Assembly: GCF_003992055.1 (NCBI RefSeq)
Contig: NZ_RQVD01000004.1
Span: forward strand, 62,001 to 126,000
Source: Veillonella sp. CHU740
GTDB taxonomy: Bacteria; Bacillota; Negativicutes; Veillonellales; Veillonellaceae
Direction of reading: 5' to 3'
DNA: 64,000 bases
The notes under the pieces were generated by a model. That model was not told the DNA's origin and ran no database searches. It saw nothing but the letters and a program-made list of their open reading frames with translations. Within the stretch, counting starts at the first letter, position 1, and the number at the start of each line of letters is the position of its first letter. Shown piece by piece: positions 39,082 through 48,696 of this stretch. The position numbers and the translations under genes were made by a program.

Positions 39082-40585
39082 TACATACCACTATGAAGGT
39101 CCTGTTGAGCTAGGTTCTATCGTAGCTCATCAGTGTGGAGCAGTGGGATTATTCTCGAATAAAGAAAATCCAGACTTTATGATTCATGTAACATCTATAG
39201 ACACTGCTGACCATATTGATGCTGTAGAGGTGAAGGTCTTTTGCCATACAGATGTTCAGTCGCAGTTGCATTGTGTTGATACAGCTGTACCATCAGAAAT
39301 ATATAAGGGCTATGTGCTAGTACGTTCTCTTTTTGGAGAAGATACTGTAGAGGGGCGTAAAGTCATAGGTCGTCAATTATTGACGCAACTGCGATTACTA
39401 TTGGGGACTACAGAAAGTCTTTGGGGGACGCTCGTCGGTGTTAGACCAACAAAATTAACTCATAAATTATGGGACTCTTTGGGTTCGTTAGATTTAGTTC
39501 GTGATGAATTAGAAACAACGCATGGTATTAGTCCTCAGAAATGGAATTTATTGGAAACCGTAGCGAAGCAAGAACGACCCTATGTGGAGCAAACTACAGT
39601 GGCCCCTAAGGAAGTCAGTATGTACAGTGGGATTCCTTTTTGTGAAACTCACTGCACCTATTGTTCATTTCCCTATGGGCTCATCCAAGGGTATGGAAAG
39701 GTACAAGAGTTTGTTAGTGCCTATCTAGAAGATATAGCGAATATGGACGAATGCATTGCATATCATGGGTTAGGAGTACAATCCCTATATATGGGTGGTG
39801 GTACACCTACTAGTTTAGGCGATGGTGACTTTCACAGGGTATTGCATGCCTTGCAGAAGTTGATTCCGACAGGTCATGAGTTTACCATAGAAGCAGGTCG
39901 GCCAGATTCGTTAAGCCAGAGTAAGATTGCTTCTATGATAGAAGCAGGAGTGACGAGAATCAGTCTGAATCCACAGACAATGCAAGACGATATACTTCGC
40001 ATCATAGGGCGAGGTCATACAGTACAGGATATCCTGACAATGTATGAACACATTGTATCTTCCATGAATTGTTCGATTAATATGGACTTCATTGCTGGAT
40101 TACCACGGCAGAGCTTACAAGATATGGAAGAGAATCTGAAGTATATTGAGCAGTTACGGCCACATAATGTGACGATTCATACATTGGCATTAAAGAAGGG
40201 AAGCCCTTTGTATGCTAGCGCCTATGCACAGGAGATTCCTTCCGAGGATGTAGTGCAATACATGTTAGATAGCACTCATGAGGCTCTGTTAGGTATGGGA
40301 TATATACCCTATTATATGTATCGCCAACAGTATATGGTAGGGCAAATGGAGAATATTGGCTATACCTTACCTCACTATGAAAGTATCTATAATATACAAA
40401 TGATAGAAGAACGTCAGTCTATACTTTCCATTGGCCCTGGTAGTGTATCGAAATGGATTGGTGGTCAAGATTTTAGACAAAAGAAACAATATATGCCGAA
40501 AGATGTAGATACATATATACAAGACATGAATCGGTTATTGGAAAAACGTAATACATTAAGTAAAGAACATTGGAGGGACAGCTAG
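39074..40585 (+). CDS. hemZ: Coproporphyrinogen dehydrogenase HemZ (radical SAM)
   Basis: HemZ is a HemN-related radical-SAM protein linked to anaerobic oxidation of coproporphyrinogen III in haem synthesis. The 503 residues have an N-terminal HemZ-specific domain (1 to about 180), then GIPFCETHCTYCSFP with the CxxxCxxC cluster site, MGGGTPTSL, TIEAGRPDSL and INMDFIAGLPRQ. Actual haem synthesis by HemZ members is unproven in many anaerobes. Its stop codon overlaps the hisS start. Upstream fur offers a hint of iron-linked control. Confidence 0.92.
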   Translation: MNNTYHYEGPVELGSIVAHQCGAVGLFSNKENPDFMIHVTSIDTADHIDAVEVKVFCHTDVQSQLHCVDTAVPSEIYKGYVLVRSLFGEDTVEGRKVIGRQLLTQLRLLLGTTESLWGTLVGVRPTKLTHKLWDSLGSLDLVRDELETTHGISPQKWNLLETVAKQERPYVEQTTVAPKEVSMYSGIPFCETHCTYCSFPYGLIQGYGKVQEFVSAYLEDIANMDECIAYHGLGVQSLYMGGGTPTSLGDGDFHRVLHALQKLIPTGHEFTIEAGRPDSLSQSKIASMIEAGVTRISLNPQTMQDDILRIIGRGHTVQDILTMYEHIVSSMNCSINMDFIAGLPRQSLQDMEENLKYIEQLRPHNVTIHTLALKKGSPLYASAYAQEIPSEDVVQYMLDSTHEALLGMGYIPYYMYRQQYMVGQMENIGYTLPHYESIYNIQMIEERQSILSIGPGSVSKWIGGQDFRQKKQYMPKDVDTYIQDMNRLLEKRNTLSKEHWRDS

Positions 40586-41859
40586 TGGCTATTCAAAAAC
40601 CAAGAGGAACACAAGATTTATTACCAAGTGTTCTTGGCAATTGGTATTATATTGAAAATACAATTCGTCGATTATGTAAGACTTACGGATTTGAAGAAGT
40701 TCGTACACCTATGTTTGAAGAAACAGGCTTATTTTTGCGTGGTATTGGGGAAACTACAGATATCGTGCAAAAAGAAATGTACTCCTTTCCAACAGGGGAT
40801 AAAAAAGATCAATCCTACACATTACGACCAGAAGGAACGGCTTCGGCAGTACGTGCCTATTTAGAAAATAAAATTTATGGTCAAGAATCTATTACAAAAT
40901 GGTTCTATATTGGGCCTATGTTCCGCCATGATAAGCCACAAGCAGGACGCTATCGTCAATTCCACCAATTTGGGGTAGAACTATTGGGTACACAAGCGCC
41001 AAGTGCTGATGCGGAATGTATCTCTTTAGTATTGCAACTATTGCGTGATTTAGGTTTAAAAGATTTAAATGTAGAAGTGAACTCTGTAGGGTGCCCAACA
41101 TGCCGCCCTGCATACAGAGAAAAATTAATTGCTTTCTTTGAGCCTAAAAAAGAAGAATTATGTGAACTTTGCCAAAGTCGTTTGTACAAAAATCCATTGC
41201 GCATTCTTGATTGCAAAGAAGAAAAATGCCAACAGTTAGCGGTGGGTGTACCAGAGTTAAGCGATAATCTATGTGAAGAGTGTCAAGATCACTTCCATCA
41301 TGTAAAAGAATATTTGACGGCAGCAGGAGAGAAGTTTACCTTAAATCCACGCCTAGTTCGTGGTTTAGACTATTATACAAAAACTGCCTTTGAAGTACAG
41401 TATACTCCATTAGGATCGCAAAGTGCTGTTGCAGGTGGTGGTCGTTACGATGGTCTAGTAGAAGAACTAGATGGTCCACATACACCAGCTGTAGGGTTTG
41501 CGATGGGGATGGAGCGCTTGTTATTGGCTCTAGAAAAACAAGGTTTGTTGCCAGAGCAACAACAAGAAGATTCTGTCTTTGTAGTAGCCTTAGGTGAAAT
41601 GGCACAGAAGGAAGCTTTCAGAATTACAAATGCCTTGCGCAATGCCTATGTGAAAGCAGAAATGGAAGGCTCTGGTAAATCTATGAAGAGTCAAATGAAG
41701 TATGCTAACAAAATTAACGCAAAATATGTTATTATAATTGGTGATAATGAATTAGCTGAAGGTAAAGTCATCTTAAAATATATGGATACGTCTGAACAAG
41801 AAACAGTATCCTTAGCTGAGATTACAAACCGTATAACTGAATTAGTGAAAGGAAATTAG
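40585..41859 (+). CDS. hisS: Histidyl-tRNA synthetase
   Basis: A class II synthetase that charges tRNA-His. The 424 residues show [13 protein letters not shown] at the start, motif 2 ([21 protein letters not shown], shown in part), [14 protein letters not shown], the His-specific [10 protein letters not shown] and motif 3 [10 protein letters not shown], then the anticodon-binding domain (about 325-424). The start is a GTG at 40585, seven bases after TGGAGGG and overlapping the hemZ TAG; an in-frame ATG five codons upstream lies inside that ribosome site. Confidence 0.95.
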   Translation: MAIQKPRGTQDLLPSVLGNWYYIENTIRRLCKTYGFEEVRTPMFEETGLFLRGIGETTDIVQKEMYSFPTGDKKDQSYTLRPEGTASAVRAYLENKIYGQESITKWFYIGPMFRHDKPQAGRYRQFHQFGVELLGTQAPSADAECISLVLQLLRDLGLKDLNVEVNSVGCPTCRPAYREKLIAFFEPKKEELCELCQSRLYKNPLRILDCKEEKCQQLAVGVPELSDNLCEECQDHFHHVKEYLTAAGEKFTLNPRLVRGLDYYTKTAFEVQYTPLGSQSAVAGGGRYDGLVEELDGPHTPAVGFAMGMERLLLALEKQGLLPEQQQEDSVFVVALGEMAQKEAFRITNALRNAYVKAEMEGSGKSMKSQMKYANKINAKYVIIIGDNELAEGKVILKYMDTSEQETVSLAEITNRITELVKGN

Positions 41860-41860
41860 A

Positions 41861-43657
41861 ATGGAAACTATGAAAGGTTTACACCGTACTCACCATTGTG
41901 GGTTAATCGGTGCAGAACAAGTGGGAACAGAAGTGGTACTTTGCGGTTGGGTAGAGCGCCGTCGTGACCATGGTGGGTTGATTTTTATTGATTTGCGTGA
42001 TCGCTCTGGGGTGGTGCAAATCGTGGCATCTCCAGATCACAATATGGACTCTTTCCATAAAGCAGAAGATGTACGTAACGAATATGTATTGTGCGTACGT
42101 GGCACGATTACAGAACGTGATGCAGCGGCTGTGAATCCAAACTTGCCAACTGGTAAGTTTGAAATGTACTGCGAAGAGTTGCGCGTATTGAATGCAGCGA
42201 AAACACCTCCATTCTATATCCAAGATAATATCGATGTAGATGAAAATATTCGTTTAAAATATCGTTATTTAGATCTTCGCCGTCCAGAAATGCAAGCGAA
42301 CTTGATTTTGCGTCACAAAGTGACAAAAGCAATGCGTGACTTCTTTGATAATAATGGGTTCTTGGAAATTGAAACACCTATGTTGACAAAAAGTACACCA
42401 GAAGGGGCACGTGACTACTTAGTTCCATCTCGTGTGAACCCTGGCACATTCTATGCATTGCCACAATCTCCACAAATTTTTAAACAAATTTTGATGGTAG
42501 CTGGCTATGAAAGATATTTCCAAATCGTACGTTGTTTCCGTGACGAAGATTTGCGTGCAGACCGTCAACCTGAATTTACACAGCTCGATATTGAAATGAG
42601 CTTCATGGATCAAGAACAAATTTTGAATATGCAAGAGCAAATGATTGCCCATGTATTCAAAGCGGCACAAGATGTTGAGATTCCATTGCCAATGCCTCGC
42701 ATGACTTGGGATGATGCGATGAACTTATACGGTTCCGACAAGCCAGATATCCGTTTTGACATGACTTTCACAGATGTAACAGACTGTGTGAAAGATACAG
42801 AGTTCAAAGTATTCCGTTCTGTTATCGACAATGGCGGTCAAGTAAAAGGTATCGTGGTAAAAGGCTATGCAGGTATTCCACGTCGTGAATTAGATGATTT
42901 GACAAACTTTGTAGGCATCTATGGTGCCAAAGGTTTGGCTTGGGCTTGCTTCAATGAAGATGGCACAATCAAATCTCAAATCATGAAATTCCTAGGGGAA
43001 GATACAGTTCGCAACATTGGTGCAACAATGAATGCAGAGCCAGGTGACTTGGTATTGATGATTGCTGATAAACCAGCTACAGTAGCAAAAGCTCTTGGTG
43101 AATTACGCCTAGAAATGGGTAAACGTCGTGGCTTAATTGATGAAAATAAATTAGCCTTCTTGTGGGTAACAGATTTCCCTATGTTTGAATACGATGAAGA
43201 AGATAAACGTTTCGTAGCGATGCATCATCCATTCACATCTCCACGTGAAGAAGACATGGAATTATTAGCTACAGATCCAGGCGCTGTAAAAGCCATTGCC
43301 TATGACATGGTATTGAATGGCGTTGAAATCGGTGGTGGTTCCATCCGTATTTACCAATCTGATGTACAAGAAAAAGTATTCAATGCGATCGGCTTAAGCA
43401 CAGAAGAAAGTCGTTCTAAATTCGGCTTTATGTTAGATGCTTTTGAATATGGTGCGCCTCCACATGGTGGTTGTGCCTTTGGTTTAGACCGTCTTGTTAT
43501 GTTGATGGCGAAACGTCAATCCATCCGTGATGTGATTGCATTCCCTAAAACACAAAGTGCATCGGACTTGATGAGCCAAGCTCCATCTGAAGTAGCGCCT
43601 AAACAATTGCGCGAATTACACATCAAAACAGATGTGACAAAAGAAAAATTAGTATAA
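41861..43657 (+). CDS. aspS: Aspartyl-tRNA synthetase
   Basis: A class II synthetase for tRNA-Asp. The 598 residues include an OB-fold anticodon domain (about 1-110, with [21 protein letters not shown], shown in part), motif 1 in [16 protein letters not shown], motif 2 in [18 protein letters not shown], a bacterial insertion (about 300-420) and motif 3 GLDRLVMLM. It follows hisS by one base, the usual hisS-aspS pair, and ends the rel operon before a terminator and the 6S RNA gene. Confidence 0.97.
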   Translation: METMKGLHRTHHCGLIGAEQVGTEVVLCGWVERRRDHGGLIFIDLRDRSGVVQIVASPDHNMDSFHKAEDVRNEYVLCVRGTITERDAAAVNPNLPTGKFEMYCEELRVLNAAKTPPFYIQDNIDVDENIRLKYRYLDLRRPEMQANLILRHKVTKAMRDFFDNNGFLEIETPMLTKSTPEGARDYLVPSRVNPGTFYALPQSPQIFKQILMVAGYERYFQIVRCFRDEDLRADRQPEFTQLDIEMSFMDQEQILNMQEQMIAHVFKAAQDVEIPLPMPRMTWDDAMNLYGSDKPDIRFDMTFTDVTDCVKDTEFKVFRSVIDNGGQVKGIVVKGYAGIPRRELDDLTNFVGIYGAKGLAWACFNEDGTIKSQIMKFLGEDTVRNIGATMNAEPGDLVLMIADKPATVAKALGELRLEMGKRRGLIDENKLAFLWVTDFPMFEYDEEDKRFVAMHHPFTSPREEDMELLATDPGAVKAIAYDMVLNGVEIGGGSIRIYQSDVQEKVFNAIGLSTEESRSKFGFMLDAFEYGAPPHGGCAFGLDRLVMLMAKRQSIRDVIAFPKTQSASDLMSQAPSEVAPKQLRELHIKTDVTKEKLV

Positions 43658-43695
43658 TCGAATTTGTCCAATAGAAAATTGTTATACTTGTAAGG

Positions 43696-43736
43696 AAAGG
43701 AACGGTGTATTTCTTCTTGAAATGGCCGTTCCTTTC
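43696..43736 (+). terminator. Terminator after aspS
   Basis: A perfect 10-bp stem AAAGGAACGG/CCGTTCCTTT has a 20-base loop and a short T tract. The -35 box of the next promoter lies inside its loop and the spacer overlaps its right arm. Confidence 0.7.
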
Positions 43737-43745
43737 TGCTATACT
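43717..43745 (+). promoter_or_regulatory. 6S RNA promoter
   Basis: TTGAAA (43717-43722), 17 bp, TATACT (43740-43745) with an extended TG two bases before the -10. The predicted start is near 43751. Confidence 0.75.
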
Positions 43746-43749
43746 ATGG

Positions 43750-43930
43750 GTAAAGAAATTCCTGCTATGTGCGTGTTATATCGCAGTTTTGAGCCAACAT
43801 TTTAATTTAGGGATTCTCGCTCTTGTAAGGGCGCTCTGCCTCTACGAGGACTGTAAACTTACGAGGAGGAAACCCACCTGCCTTTGCAGGATCAAAACAC
43901 GGTATGGATACGGCATAGTGGGGCTTTTAT
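43750..43930 (+). ncRNA. ssrS: 6S RNA
   Basis: 6S RNA mimics an open promoter and sequesters the sigma-A RNA polymerase. I call it from structure and position. A long irregular rod is visible: CTATG near the 5' end with CATAG near 43914-43918; GTTTTGA (43786-43792) with TCAAAAC (43892-43898); CTTGTAAG with CTTACGAG further in; and an apical CCTC/GAGG stem. The central region contains an unpaired AT-rich stretch on the 5' side and a small CCTGC/GCAGG hairpin on the 3' side, typical of Firmicutes 6S RNAs. It lies between aspS and rarA, as the Bacillus 6S-1 gene lies near aspS. Confidence 0.8.
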
Positions 43931-43962
43931 ATAACCGCCTGATGGTGGTTTATTTTTTTTGC
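43931..43962 (+). terminator. Terminator of the 6S RNA gene
   Basis: AACCGCC pairs with GGTGGTT (one G-T) around TGAT, followed by TATTTTTTTT. Confidence 0.85.
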
Positions 43963-44112
43963 ATTAATAAGAACATATAGACTATACAACTAGATAATTG
44001 TATAATGAAAGTACAGATAATAAAGGTATGTATGTTTGAGTTTTTTATGATTGTGTTTGTAAAATAGCAGTTTTGAAATACTACGAAAAACTTTAAATAG
44101 GGAGGTGTGAAG

Positions 44113-45417
44113 ATGAATTTGTTTGAGAATATAGAATCGGTGGATCCCTTTGAGCCGTTGGCAGTACGCATGCGTCCAAGGACGTTAGATCATTTTTTTG
44201 GACAAGAGAAAGTAGTAGGTGAAGGGACATTCCTTCGCTCTATGATTGAAGAAGATACAGTGCCATCACTACTACTGTATGGGCCATCGGGAACAGGGAA
44301 AACAACACTAGCTAAGATTATCTCAGAATTAACTAGCAGTCGATTTGTTATGCTCAATGCGACAAATGTTGGGATTGGAGAATTGCGAAGCACAATAGAA
44401 GAAGCGGTACGGTTTCGTAACTCCTTACAGCAGCGAACGATTTTATTTTTAGATGAAATTCATCGCTTTAATAAAAGTCAGCAAGATGTATTGTTACCTT
44501 CCGTAGAAAGCGGACAAATTATTTTGATCGGAGCAACTACAGAAAATCCTTTTTTTGAAGTAAATCGCCCCCTATTATCTCGTTTGCGATTGATTACGTT
44601 AGAACGATTACAACCCATGGCCTTAGTAGCTATTTTACGACGAGCATTGACAGATACAGAATATGGTCTAGGCAAGAAAGAGATTGTTGCTACAGACGAA
44701 CTGTTGGAAGATATAGGACGTTTTGTAGATGGAGATGCTCGCATGGCCTTGAATATTTTGGAACAAGTGGGGGCTATGGTTCGAACTCAAGGAGAAATTA
44801 CTGTAGACATACTTGAGAAGGTGTTAGGTCGTAGGGTATACCGGTATGATAAAAAAGGTGATAACCATTATGATGTAATCTCTGCTTTTATTAAGAGTAT
44901 GCGAGGTTCTGATCCAGATGCAGTATTGTATTATCTAGCACGCATGATTGAGGCTGGGGAAGATCCAGTATTTATTGCGCGGCGCATCATTATTTGTGCG
45001 GCGGAAGATGTAGGCTTAGCAGATCCACAGGCGTTGGTAGTGGCTAATGCAGCAGCGCAAGCCGCACAAATGGTAGGACTTCCAGAAGCACGGATCATTT
45101 TGTCGGAAGCAGCGTTGTATATTGCATTAGCACCGAAGAGTAACTCTGCCTATGTGGGGATTGATAGGGCCATACAAGTGGTACGGCATAAGGAACAGGG
45201 AGAGGTACCGATGCATTTGCGAGATGCCCATTATGGCGGGGCTAAACGGTTAGGGCATGGTATAGGTTATCGGTATGCACAAGACTATCCGAATGGGTAT
45301 GTACAGCAACAATATTTGCCGGATAATTTAGCAGGTGAAACGATGTATACTCCATTGGACCGTGGCTGTGAAAGGGCGTTAATTGAACAATGGGAAGATA
45401 GGAAACAATCGAAATAA
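44113..45417 (+). CDS. rarA: Replication-associated recombination protein A (MgsA/RarA)
   Basis: An AAA+ ATPase related to clamp loaders that acts at stalled replication forks. The 434 residues show AVRMRPRTLDHFFGQEKVVG, Walker A GPSGTGKTTLAK, Walker B ILFLDEIHRFNKSQQD, sensor 1 IGATTENPFFEV, arginine finger region RPLLSRLR, and the C-terminal tetramerisation part with YAQDYPNGYVQQQYLPD (shown in part). I chose the ATG at 44113 (seven bases after GGAGG) over a GTG two codons upstream. Confidence 0.95.
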   Translation: MNLFENIESVDPFEPLAVRMRPRTLDHFFGQEKVVGEGTFLRSMIEEDTVPSLLLYGPSGTGKTTLAKIISELTSSRFVMLNATNVGIGELRSTIEEAVRFRNSLQQRTILFLDEIHRFNKSQQDVLLPSVESGQIILIGATTENPFFEVNRPLLSRLRLITLERLQPMALVAILRRALTDTEYGLGKKEIVATDELLEDIGRFVDGDARMALNILEQVGAMVRTQGEITVDILEKVLGRRVYRYDKKGDNHYDVISAFIKSMRGSDPDAVLYYLARMIEAGEDPVFIARRIIICAAEDVGLADPQALVVANAAAQAAQMVGLPEARIILSEAALYIALAPKSNSAYVGIDRAIQVVRHKEQGEVPMHLRDAHYGGAKRLGHGIGYRYAQDYPNGYVQQQYLPDNLAGETMYTPLDRGCERALIEQWEDRKQSK

Positions 45418-45488
45418 TATAAACTCTCTGGAAATGTATTTGTACCAACTAATGTTGAGGTTTTTCGATATACTTTCATAGGTGAAAA

Positions 45489-45497
45489 TGGTATAAT
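45489..45497 (+). promoter_or_regulatory. ftsK: ftsK promoter (extended -10)
   Basis: TGGTATAAT lies 44 bases before the chosen ftsK start. No good -35 is visible. Confidence 0.5.
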
Positions 45498-45541
45498 TAA
45501 GTGCTAAGGTATATGATAGGAACGGAAATGTGGAGTGTAAT

Positions 45542-48178
45542 ATGGCTGAGGAAAAGAAAGGCAAACAGAAGATACAATCGAAACGAGCGAGCACAGGAAG
45601 AACCTCTAAGACGGAACGTAAGAGTGCTTCAAGCAACGTGAAGCCTGCGAATCGTACAGAAATAAAGGGGCTCCTAGTGATGGCTTTTGCTATTGTAGGC
45701 CTCATCGGTATGATGGGCGTCGATACAGGCACCTTGGGAAGTGTCATTAGCGGTATTTTTACCTATGGGTTCGGCCTAGGTGGATGGGCTGTAGCAGTAT
45801 GGCTTCTCTACAATGGCTGGTGCTGGTTATATAAAGGAAAACTAGCTTCTGTTACGAGAAAAGGTCTTTTATATACAGTTGTAGTGCTAGTGGTTATGGT
45901 GCAAATGGTATTGTGGAAAGTACCTGCTGGTGATGAGTTAGCAACCACTGCATTAGCAGATAATGGAGGCGTCATAGGGGGCCTCTTTGGAATGCTATTC
46001 AGAAAGATCTTAGGTGATATGGCTGGCATTTTTGTAACGGCTGTTATTGCCATATTATGTATACTTGGGGTGACTAGGTTATCCCTTCGCCAGGGCCTTC
46101 ATAAAGCGAAAGACACAGCTAGTATAGGGTTGGAAATAGCGCAAGAAAAGGCAAGTGAAACAGCGACGGCTATTCGTGAGCAAGTACATGAATGGAAAGA
46201 AGAATGGCGTGAAGAACGTCGTAAAGCCTATGACCGTGAAAAGGATATGCGTTACCCTAAAGACAAAGATACAACGTTTGATCTAGAATCCGAAGGATCT
46301 GTAGGTATAGAGGCAGAAGATGCTGATAGTACGTCAGTTACGACTGTAGTGGAGTTGGCAGAACATGGTGATGGAAGTATAGAGGATACTGCTACAGTAG
46401 AACCAATGCAGTCTAATACAGAAGTAATAATGGCTCCTAATCCTGTGGAAGACGATGATGAAGATAGCTATATTCCTGAATTGGAACCTCGTGAAGATGA
46501 AGTTACAGATGATTTCTCATCAAATGATACATCAGGAGATATCTATAGCACCGATGTAGATGAAGAACCGTATGGAACAGAGAGATCTACGACATTAGAT
46601 CCTATCACTCCGCCATCATTTTTACAGACTACAAATTATGTAGAGCCTTTGGTGGAAGTGCCAACGATAGAAACAACAAAAGAGGATACTGCTGCTGTAG
46701 CGGTGAATACAGATGGAGTGGCTCGTCCACGGACGATTGAAAAGCCATACCAATACCCTCCGTTAACGATGCTTTCACAAGGAAAATCAAACCCTGTCAC
46801 AAGTGAAGAAGTGGCGCATAATGCGGTATTATTGGAAGAAACATTAGATAATTTTGGCATTACCGCAAAGGTTGTCAATGCTACGCAAGGCCCTACGGTG
46901 ACCCGCTATGAATTAGAGCCAGCAAAAGGGACAAAAGTAAGTCGTATTATGGGATTACAAGATGATCTGAAAATGAGCTTAGCCGCTGTTGATATTCGTA
47001 TGGAAGCACCTATACCAGGAAAGTCTGCAGTGGGTATTGAGATTCCAAATAAAAATGTATCAGCTGTACATTTACGAGATGTACTTGACTGCGAAGAGTT
47101 TCAACAAGCCAGTGGTGGTATTCCGGTAGGCCTTGGTAAAGATATTGCGGATATGCCGGTTATAACGGACTTGGCTAAAATGCCTCATTTATTGGTAGCA
47201 GGTTCTACAGGATCTGGTAAATCGGTTTGTGTGAACACACTGATTTCTAGTATCTTGTTTAGCCGCAAGCCTGATGAAGTAAAGTTGATTTTAGTAGATC
47301 CTAAAATGGTTGAATTATCTGTATATAATGGCATTCCTCATTTGATGCTGCCCGTAGTGACAGATATGAATAAGGCTGCTGCAGTGCTTCGCTGGGCGGT
47401 CCGTGAAATGGATGCTCGTTATATGACATTGGCTACTGCTGGTGTACGTAATGTGGCAAGCTATAATAAACAAAACCCAACCAAAGCAATGCCATTAATT
47501 TTAATTATTATCGACGAATTAGCGGACTTGATGATGACAAATCCTGATGTGGAAGAGTCTATTGATCGTTTGGCTGCCAAAGCACGTGCTGCAGGTATCC
47601 ACATGGTATTGGCAACGCAGCGACCGTCGGTAGATGTGATTACAGGTAAAATTAAAGCTAATGTGCCGAGCCGTATTGCTTTCACAGTGGCCACTCAAAT
47701 CGATTCTCGTACCATTCTTGACCAAGCGGGGGCAGAACGCCTCTTAGGTCGTGGGGATATGTTGTTCAATCCAATTGGAGCGAATAAGCCAATTCGGATC
47801 CAAGGTGCTTTTATTTCTGATGAGGAAGTAGAAGAATTGATTGCTTTTGTGAAAGGCCAAGGGCAACCTGAATATGATGAGGCTATGATGGCTGAAACAG
47901 ATAGAGGTGCTGAAACTTCAGATGCTGTGAGCACTGATGAAGAGCAGGATGAACTGTTAGAACGAGCTGTACAAATTGTGTTGGAACAGCGAAGTGCTTC
48001 TGCTTCTATTTTGCAACGTAGATTGCGTGTAGGCTTTTCCAGGGCTGGTCGTTTGATCGATACGATGCAAGATATGAAGATTATTGGACCACCTACGAAT
48101 AGTAGTAAAGGTCGAGATATATTAATGGGAGAAGATCAAATTCGAGAATTATATTTCCCCAATTTTACAGTAGATTAG
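45542..48178 (+). CDS. ftsK: DNA translocase FtsK/SpoIIIE
   Basis: A membrane-anchored DNA pump that clears chromosomes from the division septum. The 878 residues contain an N-terminal membrane domain with about four segments (about 40-185), a long acidic linker (about 235-390), the ATPase motor with Walker A GSTGSGKS (about 554-561) and Walker B LILIIIDELADLMM, and a C-terminal winged-helix gamma domain (RRLRVGFSRAGRLIDTM) that reads polar DNA sites. ATG at 45542 with GGAG six bases upstream. There are no sporulation genes nearby, so it serves division. Confidence 0.95.
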   Translation: MAEEKKGKQKIQSKRASTGRTSKTERKSASSNVKPANRTEIKGLLVMAFAIVGLIGMMGVDTGTLGSVISGIFTYGFGLGGWAVAVWLLYNGWCWLYKGKLASVTRKGLLYTVVVLVVMVQMVLWKVPAGDELATTALADNGGVIGGLFGMLFRKILGDMAGIFVTAVIAILCILGVTRLSLRQGLHKAKDTASIGLEIAQEKASETATAIREQVHEWKEEWREERRKAYDREKDMRYPKDKDTTFDLESEGSVGIEAEDADSTSVTTVVELAEHGDGSIEDTATVEPMQSNTEVIMAPNPVEDDDEDSYIPELEPREDEVTDDFSSNDTSGDIYSTDVDEEPYGTERSTTLDPITPPSFLQTTNYVEPLVEVPTIETTKEDTAAVAVNTDGVARPRTIEKPYQYPPLTMLSQGKSNPVTSEEVAHNAVLLEETLDNFGITAKVVNATQGPTVTRYELEPAKGTKVSRIMGLQDDLKMSLAAVDIRMEAPIPGKSAVGIEIPNKNVSAVHLRDVLDCEEFQQASGGIPVGLGKDIADMPVITDLAKMPHLLVAGSTGSGKSVCVNTLISSILFSRKPDEVKLILVDPKMVELSVYNGIPHLMLPVVTDMNKAAAVLRWAVREMDARYMTLATAGVRNVASYNKQNPTKAMPLILIIIDELADLMMTNPDVEESIDRLAAKARAAGIHMVLATQRPSVDVITGKIKANVPSRIAFTVATQIDSRTILDQAGAERLLGRGDMLFNPIGANKPIRIQGAFISDEEVEELIAFVKGQGQPEYDEAMMAETDRGAETSDAVSTDEEQDELLERAVQIVLEQRSASASILQRRLRVGFSRAGRLIDTMQDMKIIGPPTNSSKGRDILMGEDQIRELYFPNFTVD

Positions 48179-48231
48179 AGTAGTGTGCCATTTGCGTTAT
48201 GTAGATGGCACCTATATGTATAGGAGGTTCT

Positions 48232-48678
48232 ATGGCATCGATTGGCGAAGAACTTAGACGAGAGCGTCAACGACGCGGATTCACATTAGAACAAGTAGAA
48301 GATGTATTACATATAAAAGTAGCTTACCTTCATGCGTTGGAACATAATGAATTCAACTACATACCAGGAAGTATTTATACAAAAGGCTTTATCAAAAACT
48401 ATAGTGAATTTTTAGGAATTGATAGTCGAAGAATGGTAGATGCTTTTAAAAATAGTATTGGTGAATCATTAACGATTCCTAAACGAAGAGTATCTGCTAA
48501 GGGACAAGATAAGTCAGATATAGGGCGGGAACAAGATATATTAGAAGAGCCAAAGCAACGATTGACGTACCAAGGAAGACGGGCGAGAAGACAACGTACA
48601 TTGATGAAGGAACGTATTATTCTAGCGGTCTTGGTTCTCATCATTATCCTTTTCCTAGGTTGGCTATTTTTCGTGTAA
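48232..48678 (+). CDS. RodZ-like helix-turn-helix membrane protein (short form)
   Basis: 148 residues: an N-terminal HTH_25/RodZ domain (1 to about 75, IGEELRRERQRRGFTLEQVE then HIKVAYLHALE and YTKGFIKNYSEFLGID), a basic linker, and one transmembrane segment at the end (about 128-147). RodZ links MreB to the membrane for rod shape. The periplasmic domain of full RodZ is absent; the protein stops right after the membrane span. ATAGGAGG precedes the ATG. It lies 53 bases after ftsK. Confidence 0.85.
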   Translation: MASIGEELRRERQRRGFTLEQVEDVLHIKVAYLHALEHNEFNYIPGSIYTKGFIKNYSEFLGIDSRRMVDAFKNSIGESLTIPKRRVSAKGQDKSDIGREQDILEEPKQRLTYQGRRARRQRTLMKERIILAVLVLIIILFLGWLFFV

Positions 48679-48696
48679 TACAGTATAAGGAATCGT

